A DNA stretch of 64,000 nucleotides from assembly GCA_026122225.1 (NCBI GenBank), contig JANEZZ010002240.1:1302001-1366000 (forward strand), in the 5' to 3' direction. Position 1 is the first letter of the stretch. Every line of letters begins with the position of its first letter. Below the pieces are notes generated by a model that worked only from the letters and a program-made list of their open reading frames with translations, had not been told where the DNA came from and searched no databases. This DNA comes from Heloderma charlesbogerti (Eukaryota; Chordata; Lepidosauria; Squamata; Helodermatidae). Made by a program: the position numbers and the translations under genes. Positions 11,641 through 22,724 of the stretch are shown here, in pieces.

Positions 11641-12255
11641 GTCATAAGAACATAAAAGCTGTGCTGGATCATACCAAAGGCCTGTTCCCATAGTGGCCAA
11701 CCAGATGTCTATGGGAAGCCCACAAAGCAGGACATGAGGACAATAGCACCCTCCTGCTCATGTTCTCCAGCTACAGGCATACAGAGGCATACTGCCTCCG
11801 ATGCTGGAGATAATACTTAGCCATCATGACTATTTACCACTGATAGCCTTCTCCTCCATGAATTTGTCTAATAATCCCCTTTTAAAGCCACCCACGTTGG
11901 TTGCCATCACTATATCTTGTGTAGTATAACTCCATAGTGTAACTATGTGTGGTGTGAAGAAGGACTTCCTTTCGTATGCCCTGAATGTCCAACCATTCCA
12001 GTATTATGAGAGACAGAGAAGTTTTTCCTATCCACTTTCTCCACACCATGCATACCTTAATTCGCATCTAGCGTGTCCTGCCTACTCCCCCCGCCCCATT
12101 TTTCCCTCTAAGCTAAAGAGTGCCAAACATTATAACCTTCCTTCACAGGAAAGTTGCTCCAGCCTCTTGAACATTTTGCACTTCTTCCCTGCACCTTTGT
12201 CAGCTCTTCAGTATCCTTTTTGCATGCAGTGACCAGAACAGTACACTGGTGAGCT
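11641..12255 (-). pseudogene. CR1 LINE 3' fragment, minus strand
   Basis: Parallels the CR1 fragment at 27,850-28,455 along its length: ATAAGAACATAAAAGCTGTG at the tail side, then GTGGCCAACCAGATG, CATACTGCCTC, the Asn-Leu-Asp-Asp-like region and the GTGAAGAAGGACTTCCTTTC block. On the minus strand this encodes the CR1 ORF2 C-terminus (KEVLLHTTHSYTMEL region) with several breaks. A 17-bp unit (TCTGCACAGTGTCATAA) is duplicated just before it at 11,613-11,648. Confidence 0.8.
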
Positions 12256-12511
12256 GATCTGTGAACCTCTGGGGTCCTGAACACGCCTCTAAGGAGGCTT
12301 ACCTGTGACCAGAGTTCAGAAATTAGGTTTTATGGAGCTTAAGCAGCAGTCTGGACCAGACTGTGCAGGACCCAGAACAACTCCCAGTGCAAACATCAGA
12401 AGAAAGAGGTGGTATGCCGGGATCGGCTAACTAGGGCCACTCTTTATTTAAACGTTATCAAATGAGAACTAAAGCATGCTTTAGCTGTGCAGGAATGGGC
12501 TAAGGTGGATG

Positions 12512-12884
12512 TAGGGATGTTGGAGGAATCCGTCCAGGGGTTGGATTTTTAAAAAAATGCAAAAATAGAAATTTAAGCAAATTGTGGCTGCACTTTGCAC
12601 AATTTGCACAAACTCTGGCTATAATGTGCATAATTTGCACACATTTCAGCTGTAATTTGTGTAATCTGCACAAATTGCAACTGAAATTTGCAAAAATTAA
12701 GCAAATTGATGCTGAAATTTGCACGAATTGCTATTTATGCATCTCTCCCCCCACCAAGCAAAAATGTTTCCAGATTTTTGGGAAGAAACCCACAGCGCAG
12801 TTGCAAATGCAAGCCGAGTCAGGGATACCATGGAAATCTGCTGAGCCCAAAAAGGGCTGGATTTTCTGGCAACAGACATCCGCG
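12512..12884. mobile_element. hAT MITE, type 3 (copy S)
   Basis: Left tip TAGGGATGTTGGAGGAATCC. The interior holds a short-period run of AATTTGCACAAA-like words, and the right arm ends near CAACAGACATCC. The right tip is degraded, and the flanks (GGTGGATG and GGTGAGAA) match weakly, so the right end is approximate. Confidence 0.55.
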
Positions 12885-13472
12885 GGTGAGAACTGACTGG
12901 CCACTTCCACCTCAAATGCCAGGTTTATGACAGGGTTGGGGGAGCTTCACCCTGGCTTGGGGTTGGACCAGATTTGTGCTGGATCAACTGCTGTCATGGA
13001 AGTGAACTTCCCCACCCTCTCCTTTCCATGGCAACCCCTCCAGCCCCCTGAATTCTACGCAGAGAGTCATGATGCCCTGTGGAACGGGGTGACCTGTAGT
13101 GCGGGGGTAAGCAGAATCCCCCAAAATCAAGCAAAGGGACCATAAGCAGGTGGAGCCCATCTTCTCATGGAAGGTCCCTTCCAACTGGAAATATTGCTGC
13201 ACTATTCATTCCATAGTCATCCATTCCAGAAGTGGTTGAAAGAGAGCTTCCACACATGATGATAACAGCAACCTTTAGAGAAGACAAAGAGAGAAAGGAG
13301 GCAGACTCCAAGGAGCGTACATTCTAAAAATACACAGAGGGTAAGTGCTTTCGCAAAACTCCAGCAAGCACAAACGGAACTTGCTTTTCAGAATTGGAGG
13401 AGCATCCTTGACTCCAAGTGCCTAAGTGAATGGGAGGCAGCTCTTCTGGGGATGCTCAGTGGGTGACAAGAT
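12885..13472. other. Unassigned; no gene seen
   Basis: GC-moderate unique DNA, no repeat tips or conserved frame recognised. Confidence 0.4.
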
Positions 13473-13925
13473 GTCTGCGGTAGCTAAACTGTTAAGGCGT
13501 TCATTTTTCAGCCCTCACTTCTAAGAGTAACGCTTTCCTGAGAACTCCCACTGAAGTCAATTGGAGGATGCATGTAACTAAAAGACCTCTCAAGTGGAGC
13601 TAGTGGTGCCATAAATCCCAAAATTACACATTTCCCAGTCTGGTGGGAGGGTTGTGGGAATGTGTGTATTGCAACCAAAACTCTCCCCACGACCTGAGTT
13701 CGATCCCAGCAGAAGCTGGGCCTCAGGTAGCCGGCTCAGGTCGACTCAGCCTTCCATCCTTCCGAGGTCAGTAAAATGAGTACCCAGCTTGCTGGGGGAA
13801 AGGTAGTCATGACTGGGGAAGGCAATGGCAAACTATCCCGCTACAGTCTGCCATGAAAATGCCAGCGCAAGCGACATCCCTCTAGGGGTCAGCAATGACC
13901 CAGTGCTTGCTTTCCTTTCCTTTTG
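13473..13925 (+). repeat. Sauria-type tRNA-derived SINE, split by a ~185-bp insert
   Basis: A-box-like GCGGTAGCTAAACTGTTAAG at 13,479 and B-box GAGTTCGATCCCAGC at 13,697 are pol III promoter elements of a tRNA-derived SINE. They are followed by the body words GGTAGCCGGCTCAGGTCGAC, GTAAAATGAGTACCCAGCTT and ACTGGGGAAGGCAATGGCAA, and by a BovB-like 3' end with GTCAGCAATGAC. In a tRNA-like head the two boxes lie a few tens of bases apart; here about 215 bp separate them, so foreign DNA (about 13,501-13,688) seems to have been inserted. Confidence 0.75.
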
Positions 13926-14585
13926 ATCAGCATCACCGTATCAACCGAGGCACCATAACTTTCACAGACAGGGCAGGGGAGGCAAGAGAGTTTAGTAATG
14001 AGGAGAATAGTCACAGCAAGCTTATACTTCATAATAACTATTGCTGAGTTGTCAATGTAGGTCTGACTGTCTGTTTTTAAAGGAAAGGCATCATGTGACT
14101 TTGGCATTCCCTCTTTTTCTGATGTTCAGGCTGTGTGTGCCAATGCTTACATTGCCAGAACAACACTATGCACACACAAGAAAGAGAGATGGATCAGCAG
14201 ACTCAGGAGAATCCCAAGGTTTGCAGAACTACCCCCCCAAAAATAAACCTTGGGTGGGAGATCCTTAAAGGGAGGTAAAACCCTCGAAGTAACCTCAGTG
14301 AAGATTGAGCATGCTCAGTGGCCATATAATAAAATGCTGACTCACTGTTTGGTTCTGATAGAAAATGTGTGTGTGTGTGTGTGTGTGTGTGTGAGTTGGG
14401 GATAAAATGGATGGAATTAGAAATACTCCACACTGCAATGTTTGGGATATGCTCATGAGCTGAGAACTGCATCAGATAATTTGGAGAAGAGCAAAATCTG
14501 CAGGATCATTGAATGTCGATCCACACATCAGTTGCAGAGGCACAGATTAGATCTGTTTGTATTGGAATTGACAAGAATCAGACAC
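13926..14585. other. Unassigned, with a (GT)14 microsatellite
   Basis: Unique DNA with a GT run at 14,366-14,393. The words GAAGATTGAGCATGCTCAGT (14,299) and GCTGACTCACTGTTTGG (14,335) have looser partners near 10,704-10,745, suggesting an old shared repeat. No gene seen. Confidence 0.45.
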
Positions 14586-14593
14586 CTGAAGCA

Positions 14594-15008
14594 TAGGGCT
14601 GTATGGAGTTTGGATGTATGGATCCAAGGGATGTCCCTATGAAGGACAAGGGATGGTGTATGGATGTATACACCAAGTTTGGGTGTATGGATCCATGTAT
14701 GGGGATGTATGGAGTTTTGATGTATAGATCCAAGGGGTGTATGGAGTTCCATAGGGATGTATGGAGGTTTGGATGTGTAGGATGTATGGAGTTGTATAGG
14801 GATGTATAGGGATGTATGGAGGATGTATAGGGATGTATAGTTGGATGTATAGGGATGTATGGAGTTTGGATGTATGGATCCAAGGGATGTCCCTATGGAT
14901 GTCCAAGGGATGTCCCTATGAAGCATAGGGATGTATGGAATTTGGATGTATGGATCCATGTATGGATCCAGCATAGGGATGTATGGAGTTTTGGATGTAT
15001 GGAGTTCG
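14594..15008. repeat. Minisatellite made of hAT left-tip units
   Basis: At least ten degenerate units of TAGGGATGTATGG plus AGTTTGGATGTATGGATCCA follow each other, with variants TGTATAGGGATGTATAGGGA and short inversions (GGATGTCCCTAT). Each unit begins with the transposon tip motif. One copy (14,921-14,936) reads ATGAAGCATAGGGATG, carrying 7 bases of the CTGAAGCA target duplication in front of the tip. The reverse-strand Pro/His/Ile/Tyr-rich frames across this array are artefacts. Confidence 0.85.
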
Positions 15009-15351
15009 ATAAATCAATTCCGTCTGGGTTTCATGGATTGTCACACATCTTTCATTCCATTTCCTGCACATTGATGGAATCGGATATTTTTTAGGGATGT
15101 ATGAGGAGTTTGTCCCATGTGCTCAAGTGTGCATTAATGCCAATGTGCTTTAGTGCAAGAGTGCATAAGTGCTAATGTGCATTAGTACAAATGCAAATTT
15201 GTCCAATCCCCAAAGTAAAAAAACAACAATAGTTCACATGTCCACAGAATCCATGCAACTTGGAAAAAGTGATCCACTACAGAACCTGCAGGTTGGATTC
15301 AGAGAAATCTGAACTCATTTGAATCCATTGCAGATTTCTCCAACATCCCCA
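14594..15351. mobile_element. hAT MITE, type 3 (copy P), with expanded left tip
   Basis: Left tip TAGGGCTGTATGG, right tip ending CAACATCCCCA. A perfect 8-bp direct repeat CTGAAGCA flanks it (14,586-14,593 and 15,352-15,359). From about 15,005 rightwards it parallels the complete copy at 30,212 (CCGTCTGGGTTTCATGGATT; TCATTCCATTTCCTGCACAT; right arm CAGATTTCTCCAACATCC). The left ~400 bp are not typical interior but a tandem array of the tip itself, described separately. Confidence 0.8.
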
Positions 15352-15850
15352 CTGAAGCATCCCTACTTATAAGGTCCCAGAACTAATTATCATAAAGGAG
15401 ATGGTACTGTATGTGAAGATGCTTTGAACAGCTTTCAGCCAAGATGATAGGTTGGAATTTGTTTTAGAAGTTCTTTTCCCACTTTCTGTTTTTTTCCCCC
15501 CTTTTACTCTCTCTCTCTTTTTCTTTGCACAGATAACCTGCTCCCTTCATTGCATACCCACTGGGACCATGTGGGATTGCCCTACTTTTTAAGCTCTAGC
15601 AAAATGACTGAAATTGCATGATTTGGGTAACTGCTGACAATGGCCAGAGCCTACGTTTGTGGCAGGATGTGCCATAGAGGTTCCTTTTGTCCTGAGACGA
15701 GAGTAGCATAGGCTGAAAGCAGTGACTGTTCTTTCAAGCATAGCAGCAGGACTGAAAGTGTTGAAAAACCTAAAAGTACAAACACACACACACACACACA
15801 CACACACCAAAAGCAAAACCAAACCGAAGGCTTGTTCCTCGGTTCCACAA
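15352..15850. other. Unassigned, ending in a (CA)n run
   Basis: No gene seen. A CA microsatellite occupies 15,779-15,808 immediately upstream of the first recognisable L2-type coding sequence. Confidence 0.5.
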
Positions 15851-18128
15851 CCCCTCCGCAGGGGTGGAGGACCCATTAAAATGGTCCGCCCCAGGCGTCT
15901 TATGGATCCAAATGGATTCCTGAACGCGCTTGGGGATTCTCTGGGGCATGCCAACGGCCACTCGGTCGAGACCCTGGTGGGTGGCTGGAATGCCGCAATC
16001 ACTGGGGCATTAGATCGGGTGGCTCCGAAACGCCCTCTCCCCCTGAACAGGGCTCGGACTGCACCATGGTTCAATCCGCGGTTAGGAGCTCTGAAACAGG
16101 AGGTGAGACGGCTAGAGCGCCGTGGCGGAAGTCTCGCTCCAAAGACGATCAGACACGGGCTAGAGCTGTATCTTCAGCCTATCACGTGGCGGTGAAGGCA
16201 GCAAAAAAGGAATATTATGCTGCCTCCATCGCGTCTGCAGAGTGCTGCCCCAGGAGGCTGTTCCAAGTGGTCCGGAGCCTGGTCGGTCCTGTGGCTCCGG
16301 AACCACTGGAGCATTCTAAGGCCTCCTGTGAGGCTTTGGCAAGGCACTTTGCAGATAAAATTGATCAGATTAGGTGTGTTACTCTGCACACTGTGGATAC
16401 AGTTAGTGAGCAAGAGGCGGCCTGTGGCAAACCAGTTTTGTGGGATCGGTTCCAGCTTCTTCCTCCTGATGAAGTGGACAAGGTGCTTTCATCTGTAAGG
16501 CCGACCACCTGCTTACTTGATCCTTGCCCATCTTGGCTCATTATGAGCTGCAGAGAGAGACTGGGTGAGGGGATCAAGGCGGTGGTGAACACCTCCCTTG
16601 AGGAGGGAGTGATAAGACCACTCTTAAAGAAGCCCTCCTTGGATCCTCAAGTTCTGAACAACTTTCGCCCAGTCTCAAATCTGCCATTTTGGGGCAAGGT
16701 GATTGAGCGGGTGGTGGCGGTGCAGTTGAAGGCACACTTGGAAGAAACTGATTATCTAGACCCATTTCAGTTGGGCTTCAGGCCTGGGCATGGGACAGAA
16801 ACGGCCTTGGTCGCCTTGGTGGATGATATGAGGAGGGCTCTGGATAGGGGTGAATGCTCCTTCCTTGTTCTCCTCGACCTCTCAGCGGCTTTTGATACCG
16901 TTGACCACGGTATCCTCCTGGACCGCCTGGAGGGGTTGGGCATTGGAGACACTGTATTGCAGTGGTTCCGGTCCTTCCTCTCCGGCAGGTACCAGAGGGT
17001 AGCACTGGGAGAGGAGGTTTCGGACCCGTGGCCACTTACTTGTGGGGTGCCACAGGGTTCCATCCTCTCCCCGATGCTATTTAACATCTATGTGAAGCCA
17101 CTGGGGGCTATCATCAGGAGGTTTGGGGTGCAGTGTCATCAATATGCGGATGACACGCAGCTCTACCTCTCATTCAAATCTTCACCAAGGTTGGCCGTAG
17201 AATCCCTGTCCAAATGTCTGGAGACGGTGAGTGGCTGGATGGGGAGGAATAAGCTGAAGCTCAACCCTGACAAGACTGAGGTACTTTTGGTGGGAGACAA
17301 GAGGAGGCTGGGGGATGTTGACCTGGTGTTGAATGGGGTACGGCTACCCTTGAAAGACCAGGTCCGCAGCCTGGGGGTCATTTTGGACTCCCAGCTGTCC
17401 ATGGAGGATCAGGTGTCAGCTGTGAGCCGGACAGCGCTGTATCAACTCCATCTGATACGGCGGCTGCACCCCTTCCTTCCCGACCATCTGCTCTCATCGG
17501 TAGTACATGCCCTGGTCTCCTCTCGTTTAGACTACTGTAATGCGCTGTACGTGGGGTTACCCTTGAAGATGGTTCGGAAGCTGCAGCTGGTACAGAATGC
17601 GGCGGCTCGCCTGATTAAAGGCAGCCGCCGGTGAGATCACATCACTCCAGTGCTGAAGGAGTTGCACTGGTTACCAGTTGTTTTCTGGGCCAAATTCAAG
17701 GTGTTGGTTTTGACCTTTAAAACCCTATATGGTTCCGGCCCAGCCTATCTTAAGGAGCGCCTCCAGCAACACCAGACAGGCTGCTTAACAAGATCAGCCT
17801 CGGATGGCCTTCTCTCTGTCCCATCAGCCAGGACAGCTAGACTGGTGGGGACGAGGGAGAGGGCCTTCTCTGTGGTGGCCCCCACTCTGTGGAACTCCCT
17901 CCCTAGGGAACTCCGTCATGCCCCCTCTTTAATGAGCTTCCGTCGTGCATTAAAAACGTGGTTGTTCAGGCAGGCATTTGGGGTGGGTTAGGGTATTTTA
18001 AAAAAAAAAATTATGGTAAAATTTTATTGTTTTAAATTGTTTTATGGTGGGTTGTACATCGCCCAGAGTGGCTGGGTGACCAGTCAGATGGGCGATTAAT
18101 AAATATAATAAATAAATAAATAAATAAG
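15850..18128 (+). mobile_element. L2-type non-LTR retrotransposon, 5'-truncated (copy 1)
   Basis: Carries the RT part of ORF2, a 3' UTR with the ATCGCCCAGAGTGGCTGG stem-like region and a terminal run of (AATA)n at 18,098-18,127. The endonuclease domain and 5' UTR are absent. The tail style (GGGCGATTAATAAATA, AAATAAAT repeats) and the C-terminal protein words (HITPVLKELHWLPV, SRLDYCNALYVGLP) fit the L2/CR1/Rex1 branch; I prefer L2 but cannot prove the clade without a tree. Confidence 0.85.
15856..17991 (+). pseudogene. L2-type ORF2 remnant: linker, reverse transcriptase, C-terminal domain
   Basis: The encoded protein would copy element RNA into DNA at the insertion site. The frame opens upstream (PIKMVRPRRLMDPNGF) and shifts near 16,122, where RRLERR should run into WRKSRSKDD. 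From 16,066 a single frame runs to a TGA at 17,632-17,634, then continues in the same frame to 17,991 (HITPVLKELHWLPV to KTWLFRQAFGVG). Counting from the ATG at 16,066, the RT motif LLDLSAAFDTVDH lies around residue 270, GVPQGSILSP around 327, and the catalytic YADD at 360-363; all look intact. Compared with copy 2 about 7 residues are missing in frame between EEGV and IRPLLKKP. Few lesions imply a fairly young copy, but it is dead as a source because the 5' part is gone. Confidence 0.85.
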
Positions 18129-18862
18129 GCAGAATCAAAATTTCTCCACAGGGGAAACTGGTTTACACAATTGCCAATGAAGACAGACTTTTTTGTAGGT
18201 CTAGCTGAAATTTCTCAGAAGAATGTTTGATTTTTCTTCCTGAAAACATTTCAGATATTTTCTTTTTCTCACCCTCCTAAAAAATCAAGACCACTTCACA
18301 GAATTTTCTTTAAATATTCGCCACCACTGGGGGAGGGGGCAATGGCTTCCATTTTCTTCCCACAATGCCCCAGAAAGATGCTAAGTCTGGGACATTGTGG
18401 GGGATACAAAATGGTGGTGAGGCTTCCAACACAGTCGCTGCTGAGGTCCCTTGCAGCAGCAGCAAAAAAAGAAGAAAAAAACAAGCAGAGGGGAGGAAAA
18501 ACAGAGAGAAAAAGAAATTGTGCCAGTGCCAGTGCTAATGGTGACCCACCCCCAAGAAACTACTGGAGAATGTATCCTTCCCTGGGGCAAACTGGTGAAG
18601 TGGTGTCTCCCCTGTCCCCATTCTTCTGCCCACAGATAGAGCATAGGTTTTAAAGAGGCCATTTGCACAGAGCTGTAGGTTAAAGTTAGCACTGCAAGTT
18701 GCCAAGGTTTGTATCCCAACTAAACAAATAATGAAAATTGGTGGCATCTGTGCTCTCTAGTTGTGTGGACAAGTCTGGAGTAATAAGTAACAAGGACCCC
18801 TTGGATCTGCATTGGCCCACTCATAGGGCAACTGACACCTTGGTCCCAGGCTTCTGATATTT
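18129..18862. other. Unassigned; no gene seen
   Basis: Contains an imperfect inverted repeat around 18,341-18,413 (GGCTTCCATTTTCTTCCCAC against GTGGGGGATACAAAATGG) and an A-rich run at 18,466-18,482. No recognised repeat tips. Confidence 0.4.
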
Positions 18863-18998
18863 AGGCCACAATCCTATGCATGTTTAGACAGAAAAAAAGT
18901 TGTACAACTCCCAGCATTCTTCAGCCAACATGGCTGGCTGTGGAATGCTGGGAGTTGTAGGACATTTTTCTGCCTAAACATGCATAGGATTGCACCCT
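18863..18998. mobile_element. Palindromic hAT-like MITE (AGGGTGCAATCCTATGC family), copy V1
   Basis: 136 bp hairpin: left arm CACAATCCTATGCATGTTTA and CAACTCCCAGCATTC, mirrored by GAATGCTGGGAGTTGTA and TAAACATGCATAGGATTGCA. Flanks TGATATTT and TAATATCC agree at 5 of 8 with all differences transitions, compatible with an aged hAT duplication. Related to 25,654 and, by tip, to 5,488 and 23,189. Confidence 0.75.
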
Positions 18999-19216
18999 TA
19001 ATATCCAGGTCCACCCTCCAGACAACTCAGATGTGGTCATCCAGTTGTTGTGTCTTCTCCAGCCACAGCCAGCCATTTTCTGTTGCCTAATATAGGCATG
19101 TAGCATCAGTATTGGCCAAGAAATGACCAAATGAAAGTTGTATGTTTTGCCTTACTGGTCAAATGGTAGTTTGGAAGGGGGAGATTCCAAAAGGTATGGG
19201 AGGGAAGGATTAACAC

Positions 19217-19618
19217 TAGGGATGCTGGAGAAATTTGAGATAAACTAAAACGAGCTTGGATTTCTAAGAATCTGACCTGCGGAATCCACTGTTGAGCGAC
19301 CCCCTCAGGCTATGCAGAGTCTATGGACTTTTGGATTTTATTTTTTATTTTTTTACTTTCCTGAAAATTACGCTTATTCATTTGTAGGAAAATCCATATG
19401 TTTCTGCTGAGCAAACGTTGAATGGAATGGGGGACAAGTACGCTAAACGTTACGTACTAAGGTAAATTATGTAAATTGTTATGAAGCTCCTTATGTAATT
19501 ATTTGTGTATTTTTCCACATGATGAAAAAAAGAATCACATCCGTCTGTGAGCGGACGATGGAACAAAAGGCACCTGAAACACAGACGTCACAGATTTTAC
19601 ACAGTCCATACATCTCTA
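19217..19618. mobile_element. hAT MITE, type 3 (copy M)
   Basis: 402 bp; tips TAGGGATGCTGG and CATCTCTA. Flanking ATTAACAC and GTTCACAC match at 6 of 8. The right half holds AAAGGCACCTGAAACACAGA and ACAGATTTTACACAGTCCAT, the complement of the left half of copies N and O. The interior has TACGCTAAACGTTACGTAC. Non-coding. Confidence 0.75.
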
Positions 19619-20312
19619 GTTCACACACACATACACACATACACACACACTGCAGAACCATGGTCCCAATCTGAAATGCACCTCACATCCTTGTGGTTGC
19701 ACTCACTATTTAAAAAAAGGTGCAAGAGATGCCATCACAGATCTCCTGCTATCTCTTCTAGATTGGCCCTCATATTTGGGATGTAGCCAGGAAGGACAGT
19801 GACTCTCCCACAAGGCAAGAGGAGGGCCAGGGCTGCTTTGGAGGGCTTATCGGGGGAGAAGGGTGAGCTAGGAGTAGGGCCAGCATCAGGGTGGGCAGTG
19901 TTGGGCACCTGCCAAGGTCCACATCCCAGTAGGGGGTCCAGTGCCAACTTATGGAGCTCAGTGGCTCTGCTGATGCTCCTCCTTCCTGTTGCTATCATTT
20001 GCCCTGCCCTCTGAGCACGATGTGAGGAGAGCAAGGAGAAGGAACGGTAACCTGGGTGTACACCAGGGACAACATTTAGTTTGTACCCTGCTTTGGTGCT
20101 TCAGAAAGATGCCCCGGTTTGGTTCAGACCTCTTTGGGCTTGAATTTCAACTTGGGCCCATTTGGGGCTTGAATCAGAACCTCGCTTCAGAAAATCAGAA
20201 GCTTTGTGTCTCCCAATTGGCTATAATGGGGGAATCAACAAATGCTGTAACCTCCTAGCTTTTTTTGAGAGAACTGGATTCAATTTGCAGGCATAGCAGA
20301 TGCTTCTTAAAC
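19619..20312. other. Unassigned, with a short (CA)n
   Basis: CA-rich 19,621-19,650. From about 20,085 words such as GCCCCGGTTTGGTTCAGACC look like a repeat interior that resumes after the MITE at 20,313. No gene seen. Confidence 0.4.
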
Positions 20313-20448
20313 CAGGGATGGACAACTTGTGGTCCTCAATATGCTTTGGCCTACAGATACCATCAGCCCTAGCCAGCACACCCAATGATGAGGGATGATG
20401 GGAGTTGTAGGCTAAAAAATCTGGAGGGCCACAAGTTGCCCACCTCTG
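20313..20448. mobile_element. Palindromic hAT-like MITE (CAGGGATGGACAACTTG family), copy W1
   Basis: 136 bp with left tip CAGGGATGGACAACTTGTGG and right tip CCACAAGTTGCCCACCTCTG, arms mirrored around GATACCATCAGCCCTAGCCA. Flanks TCTTAAAC and TTCTAAAT match at 5 of 8, mismatches all transitions. Common style of squamate MITE; related pieces at 21,955, 28,687, 33,790, 42,364 and 44,857. Confidence 0.8.
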
Positions 20449-21364
20449 TTCTAAATGGATGAAGTCTGACAGATTTCAGACAAATTGCTGTGGGGAGATG
20501 GGTGCAAGGAGCCATTACATTTTTTCCAGTGTAATGGCCTATAACTTTTTATTGTTATTTCTTGGCAGAATTGGATGATAGTTGCCCCTTCTGAGAGGAT
20601 GGACCTTGTCAAATTTCAGACATATAGGTCTGTGTTTTGGGTGTGGGGGTCACAACTTTGTAAAGTTTTCAAAAAGGGATTTACTAATCCCCCTATATGT
20701 TTTCTGGATAATTTATATGAGAATGACATATGTCAAAGAGGTCTGTAGGTAACTAACATGCAAAGTTTCAGAAGGATGGGTGCAGGGGGGTTATGCAGGG
20801 GCAGACTTTAAAATTAGGGGGAAAGCTATTTGCTTCCCCATTATCCCACCCCCATATTTCCTTGGGAATCTTTTCTGAAAATGGCATACATCATAGAGAT
20901 ATAGCTAGATATGAAACCTAATGTCAGAAGTATAGGTGCAGGGGTTAGGGGGATAATGAATGAGAAAAACAGTTCTGGCATTTTGTTTTGTTTTGTTTCT
21001 GCTCAGCCAACAGTGCCCAGGTCATAGAAACTCCTTCCCTGATAGAGCAGATGGATGACATTTTTTGAGGAAATATAAGAATGTGCACTCTCTAGAGCTT
21101 GTACACACTGTTTAGTGCAAGGGGAGACTTTAACACTGCATGCCTTGCTCCAACCTTCTAGGAGGTGGCATGGATTGGGCCCAGAGGAAGTTGAATTGAC
21201 AACATCAACAGTGGCAATCAGGAGAAGGAGGGGGCAGTCAGACAGCCAATACACTTATATGATCATCTTGCCCAGGCGTATATTATGATGTTATGAATGA
21301 TACCTCCAGGTGTTACGAACGATACCTCCCAAAAGCACCAGAAAACATGGACAATGTTTAAAGG
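20449..21364. repeat. Probable old unclassified repeat interior
   Basis: Repeated phrases (CAAATTTCAGACATATAGGT, CAAAGTTTCAGAAGGATGGG, GTCAGAAGTATAGGTGCAGG) recur roughly every 150 bp, like the degenerate internal repetition of some non-autonomous DNA transposons. No ends assigned; no coding frame. Confidence 0.35.
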
Positions 21365-21953
21365 TGTCAGGATCAGGCCTAGACTCCCCACGGAAACTGA
21401 AGAATCGGAATCGGAGGTGCAGTTAGAAGGAGAAGAGATGGGTCAGAGAGTGGGAGAGGAAATTCCCCAAGAGGCTCCTAGAGCCAGAGAAGAATCTTCC
21501 CAAGGGCATGATAATCAGTGTGCTAGGCAACTCACAGAGGGGAGAGGGGAGACTTTGCAGATGCAAGGCCCTGCCATTGCCCAAAGAGGGAAGAACAAAT
21601 GAGGGAACTGAGATGCTCTACCAGATTAGCCACTCACCGAAGACAATGCACGGAGGGCCCTCCCTGAAGGAGGGACTGAGGAGGAAGCCCTTCCAGTTCT
21701 GTGTAGGACACATAAGGTTAGTTTAGCAGCATCTCTCTCATTCTCTCTCTCTCTCTCTCTCTCTTTCCCTTTCCCACCAAAGTCTTCCTCTCATAGAGAA
21801 CTCAGGATTAGTAGCTAATTAGGCCTGGGGCAGTTTGGGGCAAGTTCTGAGTCTGTATTGTCTGAAGGACTAGCTGTTTAGCACAATAAAGGCCTATGAG
21901 TTGGAGACTGGGTCTCTGGTGATTACACCATAGTGACCTGGGAATTCCTGACA
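21365..21953 (+). mobile_element. Solo LTR, plus orientation (LTR copy 1)
   Basis: Begins TGTCAGGATCAGG and ends CCTGACA, with 5-bp flanks AAAGG and AGAGG (4 of 5), as expected for an LTR retrotransposon integrase. A polyadenylation signal AATAAA sits in CACAATAAAGGCC at 21,881-21,893. The first ~240 bp form an acidic open frame (21,359-21,601) related to the frame in the LTRs at 43,372 and 45,588. No internal gag-pol next to it, so a recombination-derived solo LTR. Gypsy-like by its ends, not proven. Confidence 0.75.
21738..21763. repeat. (TC)n microsatellite in LTR copy 1
   Basis: CT run interrupting the LTR. Simple repeat only. Confidence 0.9.
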
Positions 21954-21954
21954 A

Positions 21955-22016
21955 GAGGTTCTTGGAGTTGTAGTCCAAAACATCTCGAGGGTACCAGGTT
22001 GTCTACTCCTGACCTT
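21955..22016. mobile_element. Half of a W-family palindromic MITE
   Basis: GAGTTGTAGTCCAAAACATC, then ACCAGGTTGTCTACTCCTG: matches the right arm of the W family abutting the solo LTR. Confidence 0.6.
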
Positions 22017-22032
22017 GCCCAAAACCTCTCAA

Positions 22033-22080
<48 letters not shown>
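22033..22080. repeat. (TC)n(AC)n microsatellite
   Basis: CT run passing into an AC run. The Ser/Leu then His/Thr frame here is not a gene. Confidence 0.95.
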
Positions 22081-22724
22081 CTCAAAGCCACCCGGAACCA
22101 ACATTGTCTAGAAAGGGAGTGAATGACAGTTAGGAGATGTCATAGGACACCCCAGGAACAACCTTGGCTCCATACAACCCACCTCAACAAGGTTGTGTGA
22201 GTCAGGAATTGCTCCATCTTCTTAATTGACATCTTAAAGCTGCAAGCTGAGAAGCAAGCCAGGGAATGCTTTATAATTACCTCCCCCCCCCCCAAGCTGT
22301 AATAAACTTTCTTGGAGCAAGTGTTTACTATTTTATTGCCATTCTGAAATCACTGCTCCTTTCGAGGTACAAAGTGTCCTCTTGACACCGTAATGAAAGT
22401 GCATTCATACATGTCAACTGCAGCAATTATGAACTTCAGACAAATGCGCAACGAAGAATTATTCAGTCCCTTTTTTCCCCACTGCTGACATTTTTCAAAC
22501 ATGATGTGCATATTAGAAACACCCAAAGGTGTGAGGACTGTTTGCTTTAGCTGCAGATTTTTCAGCTCTCTCAGGTATTTGGGATAATAGAGAGGGAGAA
22601 AGGGAAGGAGGGAGGGAGGGAGAGAGAGAGAGAGAGAGTGAACACAGAGTGAAAGTCACTTTCACTACGTAAAACACGTCTCTTATTTAGATTTATAGCC
22701 TATCCTATCCCTAACGCTCAAGGA
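22081..22724. other. Unassigned, with a GA-rich run
   Basis: Unique DNA; (GGGA/GA)n at 22,602-22,638. No gene recognised. Confidence 0.45.

Noticed and set aside
14528..14974. 148- and 101-codon minus-strand Pro/His/Tyr-rich frames
   Set aside because: They run through the minisatellite of transposon-tip units in more than one frame; unit length keeps several frames open.
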